Assembly: GCF_026719745.1 (NCBI RefSeq)
Contig: NZ_JAPPRQ010000044.1
Location: 118,888-182,887 of the forward strand
Reading direction: 5' to 3'
DNA: 64,000 bases
Source: Clostridium sp. ZS2-4
GTDB lineage: Bacteria; Bacillota; Clostridia; Clostridiales; Clostridiaceae
Shown: in pieces, positions 1 through 9,213 of the stretch
Position numbering within the stretch: the stretch's first letter is position 1
Layout: each line of letters opens with the position of its first letter
Program-made: the position numbers and the translations under genes
The notes under the pieces: generated by a model
The model's input: only the letters and a program-made list of their open reading frames with translations
The model's database searches: none
Told to the model about the DNA's origin: nothing

Positions 1-890
1 TCAATATTGGGAATAGCTACACCTACAAAAATATTTATTCCTATAACAGAAATAATATTTTTAACCATTCCTTTTCCAACTTTATCTTTCATTTTTAATG
101 AAAAAATCAATGCTGCTCCAAGCAGTCCAAATATGGCTCCTGAAGCTCCTATTGAAACTCCTTCTGAAAACATATAACTAAATATTGAAGAAACAATTCC
201 TGCTGTAAAATATATAATTACATATTTTACTCTTCCATAAACCTTTTCCACAAAAGGTCCTAATGCATTCAGCGCATACATATTCAACACTAAATGTATC
301 AACCCTCCGTGCAAGAACATAGCTGTAACAAGTCTGTAATATTCTCCACTGCTTATGAGCTTATTGACTTTGGCTCCTAAAAATATTAAAACTCTTATAT
401 CGCTATCTATTATATCTCCAGAAAGAATAGCTGTTATTATATACATAAGTACATTAACAGAAATTAGCGCTATTGTTATAATAGATTTCTTTTCTTCTTT
501 CTTTTCATCTTCTATTTTTTTTCTATACTGAAGTATACTGTATATCTCATTTCCCATTTCTTGAAGCTCTTCTGGACAATATACCAATTTATTCTTAACT
601 TCATCAACAATTAAAATTTTCTTTATATCACTTTCTCCAACTTTAATTTCTTCATTTTCATTTTCTTTTACCAACATAAGCACTTTGATTAACTGCTCAT
701 TTTCATTTATATCTACATTGTTAATATTATCTTTATTCAAAAAAACTAAACATTGTTTTACTCCATTTATCACCTTTTCTATTCCCCAAAAAGATTGGAT
801 ACCATCTTTTGAATAAATTTCTTTAATATTATAATCATAATACCTGCACATCATATCAATAATAAATTTATTTAATTCTTCCTTCTTCAT
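1..890 (-). CDS. Rhomboid family intramembrane serine protease, 3' end cut by window
   Basis: The frame is open from an ATG at 890, preceded by a GGAGG site 6 nt upstream, down to the window edge, giving 296 codons with the C-terminus missing. The first ~130 residues are a soluble charged domain. Membrane segments begin near residue 140. The sequence then shows the rhomboid signature: a HGGLIHLVLNMYAL segment (the H...N of the oxyanion region) and GASGAIFG, which carries the catalytic serine. The second catalytic residue, a His in a later helix, should lie beyond the window. Family members cleave membrane proteins within the bilayer. The soluble N-terminal extension resembles the GluP/YqgP type of Bacillus in layout, but the substrate is unknown. 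Family assignment is firm; the role is inference. Confidence 0.9.
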   Translation of the reverse strand, partial: MKKEELNKFIIDMMCRYYDYNIKEIYSKDGIQSFWGIEKVINGVKQCLVFLNKDNINNVDINENEQLIKVLMLVKENENEEIKVGESDIKKILIVDEVKNKLVYCPEELQEMGNEIYSILQYRKKIEDEKKEEKKSIITIALISVNVLMYIITAILSGDIIDSDIRVLIFLGAKVNKLISSGEYYRLVTAMFLHGGLIHLVLNMYALNALGPFVEKVYGRVKYVIIYFTAGIVSSIFSYMFSEGVSIGASGAIFGLLGAALIFSLKMKDKVGKGMVKNIISVIGINIFVGVAIPNI

Positions 891-1008
891 ATTATTCCTC
901 CAACTATAAATAAAGTAAAACTAAAAATTACAGTTACAAATACCTCTTCAAAAGGCATTTATAACTGTATACTTAATTTTTTATGCTATTGTATTTTATA
1001 ATTTTTAT

Positions 1009-2067
1009 CTATACTACCTCTTCTATAGTAACAGCCAATTCCCTCATTAAATCAATCTCATAAAAAGGTACTGGTTGTTTTAATCCTATATCATAAAGAA
1101 CTCTTATTGTAGGTCTGTCTGGGAAACCTTTATTTTGCCTTATTACATATCCCTCAATATTATTTGAAAGTCTTACACAACATCCTAATGGATATATAGC
1201 AAAGGTTTCTTTAAAACTCTTCACTATTTTCTCATCAAACATACATCCACTTCCAGCCAATATAAGCTCATAAGCTCCATTAGGGCTAAATTTTTTTCTA
1301 TAGCTTCTGTCATTACTTACAGCATCGTATACGTCACATATAGAAACAATCTTACCATATTTAGAAATTTGATTTCCTGGCAAACCATAAGGATATCCAT
1401 TTCCATCAATTCTCTCATGATGCTGCTCTACAGCCTCAAGTATTTCCATAGGTATTTGAATGTTTTTTTCTAAAATCTCTCTACCGTATATAGGGTGCTT
1501 TTTTATTTCCAAAAATTCTTCATCCGTTAAAGATCCTTTTTTATTAATTATGTTATATGGTATCTTAGTTTTACCAATATCATGAAGTACTGCTCCCTTT
1601 CCAAGATCTTTTAGTTCACTTTCACTTAAATGCATTGAAAGTCCTAAAAAAGTTGCCATAATACCCGTATCCAGACAATGTACATAGGTATAATTATCAT
1701 AGGTTTGTATATCATATAAGCTTTTATTCACATCACCAGCATCAATTATATATTCTACTAAATTTTCTACAATTCTAAGAGAATCTCTAGTTTCTCTTTT
1801 ATTTGCAACATGAATATTTTTGATTATTTTCTCCATACTTTTCATGGCAACCCGCTTTAACTTTACAAGCCTCTCATCTTCAACCATTACATCATCTAAT
1901 CTGTCATCTTCAATATATACATACAAAACACCTAATTTTTTCAACTTTGATATATATTGTTCTGTTAATGCAATACCTGATCTCAATAGAATACTTCCAT
2001 CATTAGTAAGAATACTTTTTCCCAAAACATCTTTTTCTTTAACTCTATTTATAAACTCAAGTCTCAT
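1009..2067 (-). CDS. HD-GYP domain protein, probable cyclic di-GMP phosphodiesterase
   Basis: The N-terminal ~110 residues have no recognised fold. The HD-GYP domain follows, with HDIGKTKIP at 162-170, the HH pair at 216-217 and DGNGYP at 221-226, then the usual DVYDA helix at 245-249. This is the full metal-binding and GYP signature of enzymes that hydrolyse c-di-GMP to pGpG or GMP. An ATG 12 nt further upstream (2079) overlaps the AGGTGG ribosome binding site. The ATG at 2067, 6 nt after that site, is therefore the likely start, giving 352 aa. No signal peptide or membrane segment is visible, so it is probably cytosolic. The gene appears to be transcribed alone. What it controls cannot be read from the window. 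Confidence 0.88.
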   Translation of the reverse strand: MRLEFINRVKEKDVLGKSILTNDGSILLRSGIALTEQYISKLKKLGVLYVYIEDDRLDDVMVEDERLVKLKRVAMKSMEKIIKNIHVANKRETRDSLRIVENLVEYIIDAGDVNKSLYDIQTYDNYTYVHCLDTGIMATFLGLSMHLSESELKDLGKGAVLHDIGKTKIPYNIINKKGSLTDEEFLEIKKHPIYGREILEKNIQIPMEILEAVEQHHERIDGNGYPYGLPGNQISKYGKIVSICDVYDAVSNDRSYRKKFSPNGAYELILAGSGCMFDEKIVKSFKETFAIYPLGCCVRLSNNIEGYVIRQNKGFPDRPTIRVLYDIGLKQPVPFYEIDLMRELAVTIEEVV

Positions 2068-2228
2068 ATTCCACCTCATAAAATATTTATATTGCCGTTT
2101 TCATTTACCAATTAATTCTATTATATTATAATAAACTATAATTTTCATTAATTTTCCTCTTTTTTTTACATTTTGGAAATATTTTAGGTGTAAATATGTT
2201 TAAACTCGAATTTATATTAAATTTGCCT

Positions 2229-4022
2229 TTACTTCTCTAACATATTCAAAAGTTCATTAAATCTATTTATTGTATCTTCTATCGGCTTTGATACAGTCAT
2301 GTCAATTCCTGCACTTTTAAGTATATTTATAGGATAATCAGAACCTCCACTCTTTAAGAAGCCCTTATATTTTTCTACAGCATTTTCTCCTTGGTCTAAT
2401 ATATTTTTCACAAAGGAATTTGCTGCTGAATATCCTGTAGCATATTGATATACATAAAAATCACTATAAAAATGAGGAATTCTGGACCATTCCATATCTA
2501 TCTCTTTATCTACAATCATATCCTCACCAAAATATTTAACATTCAACTCATGATATATGCTGCATAAATCTTCTGAAGTAAGGGGTTCACCATTATCAAT
2601 TTTCTCATGAGTAATCTTTTCAAATTCGGCAAACATTATCTGTCTGAACACAGTAGTTCTTATTTGTTCAAGTTGAGTGTTTATAAGATAAAGCTTCTTC
2701 TTTTCATCCTTTTCATTTTCTATCAGATAATTTATAAGCAAACATTCATTTACTGTAGACGCCACTTCTGCACAGAATAAAGTATAATCAGCATATACAT
2801 ATGGTTGCTCTTTTCTTGAATAATACGAATGTATAGAGTGTCCCATCTCATGGGCAAGGGTTGATACATCATTCAACTCATAATTATAGTTTAACAATAC
2901 ATAAGGCATTGTATCATAGCATCCCCATGAGTATGCTCCATTTCTTTTGCCCTTGTTTTCATAAACATCTATCCACTTTTTCTCTATTCCTTCATCAAAA
3001 ATCTTTAAATATTCTTCTCCTAATGGTTTAAGAGCCTCTTTTACAATCTTAACTCCTTCATCAAATTCAATATGAGTCTTAGGTGTATCTATTACAGGTA
3101 CATACAAATCATACATATGAATTTCATCTAATCCCAGCAATTTTTTCTTTATTCTTACATATCTATGAAGACTCTCTATGTTATTATTTATTGTTTCAAT
3201 AGCATTTTCATAAACTCTCACTGGAATATCATTAGGTTGCAGCGAACTCTCTATAGAACTTTTATACTTACGGGTTTTTGCCACGAAAGAAAAGTTTTTT
3301 ATAGATGAAGTAAGAGATGAAGCTAAAGTATTTTTAAATTTTTCATATGTTCCGAATAATGCTTTAAAAGCAGCTTTTCTAACCTTAACATCTTTAGATT
3401 TTATATACTTTGAATAATTTCCTTCTGTTAATTGTATTTCATTTCCCTCTTCGTCCTTAATATCAGGGAAAGTCATATCTGCATTTGACAGCATGCTGAA
3501 AATATTTCCTGGTGCATTTAAACAATCCGATACAGCTGCCATAAGTTCTTCTATTTCACTGCTTAAAGTATGAGGTTTTCTTTTCAATATTTTTCTAAGC
3601 ATAACTTCATACATCCTAAGCTCAGGAAGCTCTTCAATTTCTCTTTCTATTGTTCCTTCTTCATAAGACAGAATTTCTGGAGTAAAAAATGCTCCTATAG
3701 CCATAAGCTCGGCTAAATAAGTCTCTATCTTATTTTTTAATGCTTGATGGGTTGTATTTGTAGTATCTTCATCAGCTCTCAAAAATGCATAAACTGCCAG
3801 CTTATCCGCAAGCCTTGAAATCTCTTCATACAGTTTTAAGAAAGCTAAAAGTTCTTTTGCCTGATTCAACTTACCCTTATACTCTTTAAGTCTTGGAGCA
3901 ATTTCCTTTAGTTTTGCAAAATCCTTTTCCCACTCTTCTATACCTGAATAAACCTTTCCGATATCCCATTTATACTCTTGTGGTATTTCATCTCTTTTTT
4001 TAAGCATCTTAGTATCACTCAC
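2229..4022 (-). CDS. pepF: Oligoendopeptidase F (M3 family zinc metallopeptidase)
   Basis: This 597-aa protein has the typical PepF length and the zinc motif HEMGH at 391-395, with the third ligand Glu419 in the FCAEV segment. It begins with the usual PepF opening (P-x-EYKWDI). There is no signal peptide, so it is a cytosolic enzyme that cleaves oligopeptides of roughly 7-17 residues, as known for the family. The start is GTG at 4022, with GGGGTG 7 nt upstream. The neighbouring genes do not suggest a specific pathway. Assignment is confident from the motif and full-length architecture. Confidence 0.95.
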   Translation of the reverse strand: MSDTKMLKKRDEIPQEYKWDIGKVYSGIEEWEKDFAKLKEIAPRLKEYKGKLNQAKELLAFLKLYEEISRLADKLAVYAFLRADEDTTNTTHQALKNKIETYLAELMAIGAFFTPEILSYEEGTIEREIEELPELRMYEVMLRKILKRKPHTLSSEIEELMAAVSDCLNAPGNIFSMLSNADMTFPDIKDEEGNEIQLTEGNYSKYIKSKDVKVRKAAFKALFGTYEKFKNTLASSLTSSIKNFSFVAKTRKYKSSIESSLQPNDIPVRVYENAIETINNNIESLHRYVRIKKKLLGLDEIHMYDLYVPVIDTPKTHIEFDEGVKIVKEALKPLGEEYLKIFDEGIEKKWIDVYENKGKRNGAYSWGCYDTMPYVLLNYNYELNDVSTLAHEMGHSIHSYYSRKEQPYVYADYTLFCAEVASTVNECLLINYLIENEKDEKKKLYLINTQLEQIRTTVFRQIMFAEFEKITHEKIDNGEPLTSEDLCSIYHELNVKYFGEDMIVDKEIDMEWSRIPHFYSDFYVYQYATGYSAANSFVKNILDQGENAVEKYKGFLKSGGSDYPINILKSAGIDMTVSKPIEDTINRFNELLNMLEK

Positions 4023-4124
4023 AATATAACACCCCGCTTTTTAGGATTAAAAATTATTCAGGTTTTGCCTTTTGCAAAACCTGTTTTTTCACTCTCAATT
4101 GTTAATTGTCCTCTGTCAACTGTT

Positions 4125-4520
4125 CTAAAGATATTCTTCCTTCTTTTCCTCTGCCTCTGTAAAAGCTTTTTTCATCTCCGTATTAATCAGTTCACAAACC
4201 TGATTTAGCTTTTCTTTCATTTCATTATGTTCTTCAATATAATCAAACTCAACAATCCACGTTGGATTATATTCATCGTCCTCTTCTTCAATTTTATAAC
4301 CCATTTCTTCAAAAGCTTCTAAGTTAAACAAATGAAATAAAGCAGTATACTGCCACTCTTCTACATCTTCCTTAGTATCAAAATATAGATTTATTTTATC
4401 CTCTTTATAGAAAAATTTAGTAACATATTCAGCTCCTTCTCCAACCTCGTAGCTTCCAAGTTCTCCTAAAAATTTATTATCCTTATCTACTTCCATAAGT
4501 ACTAATGATGAAAATTCCAT
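4125..4520 (-). CDS. Conserved acidic small protein of unknown function
   Basis: This is a 131-aa, strongly acidic protein without signal peptide or membrane segment. It starts at ATG 4520 behind an AGGGA site. The first ~85 residues look like alternating strands (SSLVLMEVD..., IVEFDYIEE), and the last 40 form a charged helix rich in Glu and Lys. It resembles short clostridial proteins annotated only with a DUF number (possibly DUF6762, from memory and unchecked). It lies between pepF and ssb, separated from ssb by a terminator. No function can be given. Confidence 0.7.
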   Translation of the reverse strand: MEFSSLVLMEVDKDNKFLGELGSYEVGEGAEYVTKFFYKEDKINLYFDTKEDVEEWQYTALFHLFNLEAFEEMGYKIEEEDDEYNPTWIVEFDYIEEHNEMKEKLNQVCELINTEMKKAFTEAEEKKEEYL

Positions 4521-4776
4521 TCTTTATCCCTACCCTTTTAAAATTATTTTTTATCTAGTATAAAACATACTTTAGATTAAAGAGTCTATACCTTCATATT
4601 ATCACCTTAAAATCAGTTTTATAACCATTATAACATAATTTTTCACAAATCATAGCAAGTTTGCACTTAGTGGAAAGTTAGTGAACTACCACCACAATTG
4701 GTCATTGAACTATGAGTATTAATAATTGCAATATTAATTACAATATGCAGTTACTTGCAATTAATATTTTCAAACA

Positions 4777-4819
4777 AAAATAAGCGTAGTATATCCAATA
4801 ACTATACTACACTTATTTT
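4777..4819 (-). terminator. Rho-independent terminator downstream of ssb
   Basis: This is an inverted repeat with 17-nt arms (AAAATAAGYGTAGTATA type, one mismatch) and a 9-nt loop. On the minus strand the second arm runs into TTATTTTTG. It begins 14 nt after the ssb stop codon. The rest of 4521-4832 is AT-rich and shows no gene. Confidence 0.8.
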
Positions 4820-4832
4820 AAAAGTTCTTATC

Positions 4833-5174
4833 TTACATGGCTTCTTCTCTATCTTTCTTCCAGTCCAAGAACTGTATTTCCTGGGCAACAACTTGACTTA
4901 AATATCTTTTGACTCCATCTTTACCTTCATAAGAAATCATTTGAAGTCTTCCAATTACACTGATCATGCTTCCTTTTCTTGTATGTTTAGATAACTTTTC
5001 AGCATTTTTTTCCCAAGCAACTACTGGTATAAAATCTGCCCCCTTCTCGCCCTTTTCATTTAGGAAAGGTCTATCAACAGCTAAAGTAAAGTTAGTTACG
5101 AACTTACCATTTTCCTTTATCTGTTTTAATTCAATATCCCTTGTAATTCTACCTATAAACAAAACCTTATTCAT
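4833..5174 (-). CDS. ssb: Single-stranded DNA-binding protein, short form
   Basis: This 113-aa OB-fold protein opens with MNKVLFIGRITRDIEL and has the F-I-P-V-V-A-W and K-G-S-M-I-S-V-I-G-R-L strands typical of bacterial SSB. A full-size SSB is ~140-170 aa and ends in an acidic D-D-I-P-F tip that recruits partner proteins. This one stops at DWKKDREEAM, so it lacks the linker and tip. It is therefore likely a secondary SSB rather than the replication SSB encoded with rpsF/rpsR. A strong GGAGG site precedes the ATG at 5174. Confidence 0.9.
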   Translation of the reverse strand: MNKVLFIGRITRDIELKQIKENGKFVTNFTLAVDRPFLNEKGEKGADFIPVVAWEKNAEKLSKHTRKGSMISVIGRLQMISYEGKDGVKRYLSQVVAQEIQFLDWKKDREEAM

Positions 5175-5246
5175 TTCTACTCCTCCATTAACAATAAAAT
5201 ATTTATCTAAATTATATCCAGATAAAATATTATTAATCAGGAGTTA

Positions 5247-5798
5247 CTAAAATAGTATCATCTTAATTCCAAACAAAATCAAAATAATCCCACCAACATA
5301 ATCCGCATATTTTGCTACAATCTTGATTTTTCTCAGATATCTTGAAATAACAAAAGCAAGTCCTGACATTATAAGAGAAATTAATCCTATGAATAAAGTA
5401 TATTTAAGCAATATTAAATTACTTCCTATGTTATTGAAAACAGTAAATCCTATAACTGCAGCATCTATACTCACAGAAATTCCAAGAATAAAATACATCT
5501 TTTTTTCCAAAAGAATATTTTCCTCTTTTTCTTCCAAACCTTCTTTCAGCATAAGTATTCCTACCACACCTATTATTATGCCTCCTACTATCTTGGGCAG
5601 TGCCAGTATATATGTATTAAACAGAAAACCTGCAACTGCACCTGTAAAAGAAAAAAGAAATTGAAAAAAACCAAAGGACATAGAGAACCAAAGTTTATTT
5701 TTAAATTTTATTCCTTCATTTATCCCTATGCTCAAAGCTACTCCAAAAGCATCCAGTGCTAGCGCCAAAGCTATTAACAATAACGAATACATATTCAT
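5247..5798 (-). CDS. MntP/YtaF-type membrane protein (putative manganese exporter or sporulation membrane protein)
   Basis: This 183-aa protein has six predicted membrane segments. Each half carries an acidic motif inside the membrane: [15 protein letters not shown] near residue 15 and [13 protein letters not shown] near residue 110. That two-fold layout with buried Asp residues is the hallmark of the MntP (DUF204) Mn2+ efflux family and its YtaF sporulation branch. The central loop [14 protein letters not shown] separates the halves. The start is ATG 5798, 8 nt from AAGGAG. Whether it exports Mn2+ or belongs to the YtaF branch cannot be decided here. Confidence 0.8.
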   Translation of the reverse strand: MNMYSLLLIALALALDAFGVALSIGINEGIKFKNKLWFSMSFGFFQFLFSFTGAVAGFLFNTYILALPKIVGGIIIGVVGILMLKEGLEEKEENILLEKKMYFILGISVSIDAAVIGFTVFNNIGSNLILLKYTLFIGLISLIMSGLAFVISRYLRKIKIVAKYADYVGGIILILFGIKMILF

Positions 5799-6123
5799 AA
5801 AAAATTCTCCTTATATATTGCAATTATCAATACTCATTGTTCAATAATCAATTTATAGAAAACTTCTACAAAGTTTTAATACAATAAACAGTTTTTCTTA
5901 CAACTTATACATTATGATATGAAAAAAACTTTTTCATTATTCATACTGCTAAAACTAAACTAGCAATTCACCTTCCAGAATTCATTACCGTTAATATACA
6001 TTTTTATCTTTTTATATATTTTAAATCATTTTATGTATTTATTTTTAATTTTTAATGTTGTATATTGATTTTATAGAATATAATATTAAAGTAGATATTT
6101 TTTACATAGGGATGGTGGAATTT
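5799..6123. other. Gene-free AT-rich region, divergent promoters
   Basis: This 325-bp gap lies between the divergent MntP-type gene and galU. It must hold both promoters. I see no riboswitch-like structure and no convincing -35/-10 pair. Confidence 0.5.
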
Positions 6124-7023
6124 ATGAGAGTAAAAAAAGCAATAATACCTGCGGCAGGATTGGGTACAAGATTTTTGCCTGCAACAAAAGCACAACCTAA
6201 AGAAATGCTCCCTATAGTTGATAAGCCTACTATTCAATATATAATTGAAGAAGCTGTAGCATCTGGCATAGAAGAAATATTAATTATAACTGGAAGAAAT
6301 AAAAGAGCAATAGAAGATCATTTTGACAAATCTATTGAACTGGAGTATCAACTTAAAGAAAACAATAAAACAGACTTGCTTAATATGGTAAAAAACATAT
6401 CAAATATAGTAAATATACATTATATAAGACAAAAGGAACCAAAAGGACTAGGTCATGCCATAAGCTGTGCAAAGACCTTTGTAGGAAATGAGCCATTCGC
6501 CGTTATGCTGGGAGATGATATAGTACAAAACGAAGTACCCTGTTTAAAACAGTTAATAGATTGTTTTAATGAATATAAAACAAGTATCATAGGAGTACAG
6601 CCTGTTCCAAAGGATGAAGTTTATAAATATGGAATAGTAAATGGTCTTCATATAGAAGACAGGGTTTATAAGGTTAAAGATCTGGTTGAAAAACCAAGTA
6701 TAGAGGAAGCTCCCTCAAATATTGCAATACTGGGGCGATATATCATAACACCTGAAATCTTCAATATATTAGATCATACCCAGCCAGGAAAAGGTGGGGA
6801 AATTCAACTTACTGATGCACTTAAAACATTAATATCTCAAGAAGCCATGTACGCTTATAGTTTTGAAGGAAGAAGATATGACGTTGGAGATAAGCTGGGA
6901 TTTCTTCAAGCAACTGTAGAATTTGCCCTTCAAAAAGAAGAACTCAAAGAACCTTTTATGCAGTATTTATTGAATTTAATCAAAAATTTCCAATCAGAAG
7001 ATCAGTTTTCTGAGAACAAATAA
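6124..7023 (+). CDS. galU: UTP-glucose-1-phosphate uridylyltransferase
   Basis: This 299-aa enzyme makes UDP-glucose from UTP and glucose-1-phosphate. The N-terminus has the nucleotide-binding loop AAGLGTRFLPATKA, followed by K-E-M-L-P-I-V-D-K-P. Later motifs AVMLGDD, LVEKP and GRRYDVGDKLGFLQA are characteristic of GalU. An in-frame ATG lies 69 nt further upstream. The start at 6124, where MRVKKAIIPAAG begins, is preferred because GGTGG lies just before it and GalU proteins begin at this position. UDP-glucose feeds cell-wall polysaccharides and glycosylation, a plausible link to the surface genes nearby. Confidence 0.96.
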   Translation: MRVKKAIIPAAGLGTRFLPATKAQPKEMLPIVDKPTIQYIIEEAVASGIEEILIITGRNKRAIEDHFDKSIELEYQLKENNKTDLLNMVKNISNIVNIHYIRQKEPKGLGHAISCAKTFVGNEPFAVMLGDDIVQNEVPCLKQLIDCFNEYKTSIIGVQPVPKDEVYKYGIVNGLHIEDRVYKVKDLVEKPSIEEAPSNIAILGRYIITPEIFNILDHTQPGKGGEIQLTDALKTLISQEAMYAYSFEGRRYDVGDKLGFLQATVEFALQKEELKEPFMQYLLNLIKNFQSEDQFSENK

Positions 7024-7080
7024 AAATATACCAGCAGTATAATAAACTATGTTACTTTATTATACTGCTGGTATATTTTT
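7022..7080. terminator. Strong bidirectional terminator between galU and the surface operon
   Basis: A perfect 25-bp inverted repeat (arms 7022-7046 and 7056-7080) with a 9-nt loop has A5 at one end and T5 at the other. It works in both directions for the convergent galU and S41 protease genes. Confidence 0.93.
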
Positions 7081-7110
7081 TATTTCCATTTAACATTTGA
7101 CATATATTAA

Positions 7111-7135
7111 AATTTGTGACCTGACCCCAATTTTT
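7111..7135 (-). repeat. Copy of dispersed GGGGTCAGGTCACA repeat
   Basis: Read on the minus strand this is AAATTGGGGTCAGGTCACAAA, the same unit found six more times at the other end of the window. It sits 3 bp from the stop codon of the S41 protease gene. Confidence 0.85.
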
Positions 7136-7137
7136 CC

Positions 7138-8622
7138 TTATTTCACTATAACTTTAACTACTGCTCCTGCACTTAAAACAGTACCATCATTACTTTTTAT
7201 CTTATCATTTACAAGGAAATAATAATTTCCCGCTTTCTTAAAACCATCTTTTAAACTCACAACTATCTTTCTTCCATCAGTAACATTAAAATCAACTGGA
7301 AGCTTTTCGCCGCTTTCTCCTGAAACTAATTCTATATTTTTATCATTTACAGTACTTTCATCAATATTTTTATTTAAAGTTATAGAAATGGTTTTATCAT
7401 TTTTATTTTTTACAATCTCTTTCATATTTTTACTGTTCAACTTAAAAAGCTTTCCATCCTTATTTATGTTAGATAAAATCAACCTTGCCGTCTGTATAGA
7501 ATCTTCATCCTTATTAACATGAAAATCTGGAGTTATGCCTACATGCTGAATTATATTTCCCTTTGGTGAGAAGAATTTAGAGGTTGTAAGCTTTATATAG
7601 CCTCCATCACTTAAAGGGAACATATTCTGAGCAACTCCCTTTCCATATGTTGTTTTTCCTATGAAAAATGCTTTTCCATAATCCTTTACTGCTGCTGACA
7701 AAATCTCTGAAGCACTGGCACTGTATTCATTAACAAGAAATATTATTGGCTTTTCTATAACTTTAGGGTGACCTGTTGCATAATAGGTCTGTTTATTATG
7801 TTTATTGTCCTCCATCAACATCATAGGTTTCTCTCCAATAAAATACCCTCCAATGTCAAGAGCACAATTAACATAACCTCCACCATTGTATCTTAAATCA
7901 ACTATGTAACTTTTCACATTGTCATCTTCCAGTTTGCTTAGCTTATCCCAAAATTCATAAGCAGTTGTAACTCCAAAGGAAGAAAGTCTTATATAGCCTA
8001 TGTTGTCCTTTAAAACTTCACTGGTCACTGTAGGAGAAGCTATTATTTTTCTTATAAGCTGAAAATTCAAAAACTGTTCTCCTCTTTTTACAACTATATT
8101 GACCTTGCTTCCTTCTTCACCTTTCAAATATTTTGAAGCCTGCTCTACAGCTTTTCCCTTGAGACTTGTCCCATCTGCACTTATTATTATATCCCCTGCT
8201 TCAAGGCCTGCTTCCACAGCTGGAGAATTTTCAATAGTAGATAAAACCTTGATACCATCCGCTACTATATCCATGTATATACCTATTCCACAGAACTTAT
8301 TATCTATGCTGTTTACAAAGCTCTCATACTCTTCTTTTGTAAAATACCTTGAATAAGGATCATCTAAAGCTGTAATCATTTCATTAATAGATTGTGTATT
8401 TTCAATCTTATCTTTTACATTCTCAACATAATACTTGTTTATCAAATTTTTAACTTCTGATAAAGTATTAGCGTCTGATGTTTCTGTTGAATATGCTATA
8501 GCTTTTCCCTGAACATAAGCTCTTTCTTCAGCAGAAACACTTATAAAAGAAAAATTCAATACATACATTAATGAAAGTAAAAATAATAATATCCTGTTTT
8601 TCTTATTTTTTAATGTGTTCAT
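7138..8622 (-). CDS. Exported S41 (C-terminal processing) peptidase with Ig-like tail
   Basis: From the ATG at 8622 (AGGGGTGA 5 nt upstream) the product is 494 aa with a signal peptide ending near SVSAEE (residue 32). A PDZ domain spans ~105-190. The S41 catalytic core follows, with VDLRYNGGG at 241-249, SASASE at 301-306 (Ser303 probable nucleophile) and Lys328 in TTYGKGVAQ, 25 residues later. Instead of the usual C-terminal peptidoglycan-binding domain, residues ~395-494 form an SbsA-type Ig-like domain like those in the surface proteins nearby. It is the last gene of an operon with an S-layer-type exported protein and a SLAP protein. A role in trimming exported array proteins is therefore a reasonable inference. 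An ATG further upstream at 8673 has no RBS. Confidence 0.9.
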   Translation of the reverse strand: MNTLKNKKNRILLFLLSLMYVLNFSFISVSAEERAYVQGKAIAYSTETSDANTLSEVKNLINKYYVENVKDKIENTQSINEMITALDDPYSRYFTKEEYESFVNSIDNKFCGIGIYMDIVADGIKVLSTIENSPAVEAGLEAGDIIISADGTSLKGKAVEQASKYLKGEEGSKVNIVVKRGEQFLNFQLIRKIIASPTVTSEVLKDNIGYIRLSSFGVTTAYEFWDKLSKLEDDNVKSYIVDLRYNGGGYVNCALDIGGYFIGEKPMMLMEDNKHNKQTYYATGHPKVIEKPIIFLVNEYSASASEILSAAVKDYGKAFFIGKTTYGKGVAQNMFPLSDGGYIKLTTSKFFSPKGNIIQHVGITPDFHVNKDEDSIQTARLILSNINKDGKLFKLNSKNMKEIVKNKNDKTISITLNKNIDESTVNDKNIELVSGESGEKLPVDFNVTDGRKIVVSLKDGFKKAGNYYFLVNDKIKSNDGTVLSAGAVVKVIVK

Positions 8623-8694
8623 ATATTTCACCCCTAAAAGTAAGAACTGCCTCCCTTCTGAAGACAGTTCCATAAATATATTAATTTAAAATTT

Positions 8695-9183
8695 CTATTC
8701 AATAGAAATAATTTCTAATGGTTCCTCTGCTCCTGCAGTTCCTGTATCTTTATCAGTATAAACTAACTTGCCTCCACTTACAGATGCTTTTTTTACTATT
8801 TTAGGAATTGAAGTACTTGATATTGCTTCTTTTGTTTCAGTAAAAGTCATTAAAGAAAATGGTTTTCCTCTTTCACTGGCATTTAAAAATGCATCACTTA
8901 CAATTGAAAAGTCAACGTACTTTCCAGTACTATCATGATAAGCATATGTACCAAATTTTGAAACCTTGCTTATGAAATCTTCATAAAAAGGATCACTCTT
9001 AGTTTCACTGTAATTCAAGAATCCATCAATTAAAGTTTTAGAATCGTACTCATATACCATATTTGTGTTCTTATCTTTTACCAAGTATGCATCCATCTTG
9101 GCAGAAGCACTTATCCCTGCGCCCAAACTAATGCATCCTGCAATAGCTAACGCACCAAAAATTTTTGTTCTAATTTTCATCAT
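8695..9183 (-). CDS. Small exported protein consisting of the S-layer N-terminal ('head') domain only
   Basis: This 162-aa protein has a signal peptide ending near SASAKMDAY. Its mature part aligns by eye along its whole length with residues ~30-155 of the S-layer protein encoded at 46868-50260. Examples are YEYDSKTLIDGFL / YKYDKADLVASFL and FYEDFISKV...YAYHD / LYQDFTSKV...YAFHD. It aligns more weakly with the protein at 43592-46777. It ends at PLEIISIE, exactly where those proteins pass into their Ig-like repeats. It is therefore a free-standing head domain with no body. AAGGAGGAG precedes two consecutive ATGs (9183 and 9180); either could be used. Third gene of the SLAP operon. No known family is recognised. 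An anchoring or nucleating role is inference. Confidence 0.85.
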   Translation of the reverse strand: MMKIRTKIFGALAIAGCISLGAGISASAKMDAYLVKDKNTNMVYEYDSKTLIDGFLNYSETKSDPFYEDFISKVSKFGTYAYHDSTGKYVDFSIVSDAFLNASERGKPFSLMTFTETKEAISSTSIPKIVKKASVSGGKLVYTDKDTGTAGAEEPLEIISIE

Positions 9184-9213
9184 AACTCCTCCTTCATAAT
9201 AAACTGTTTCTTG

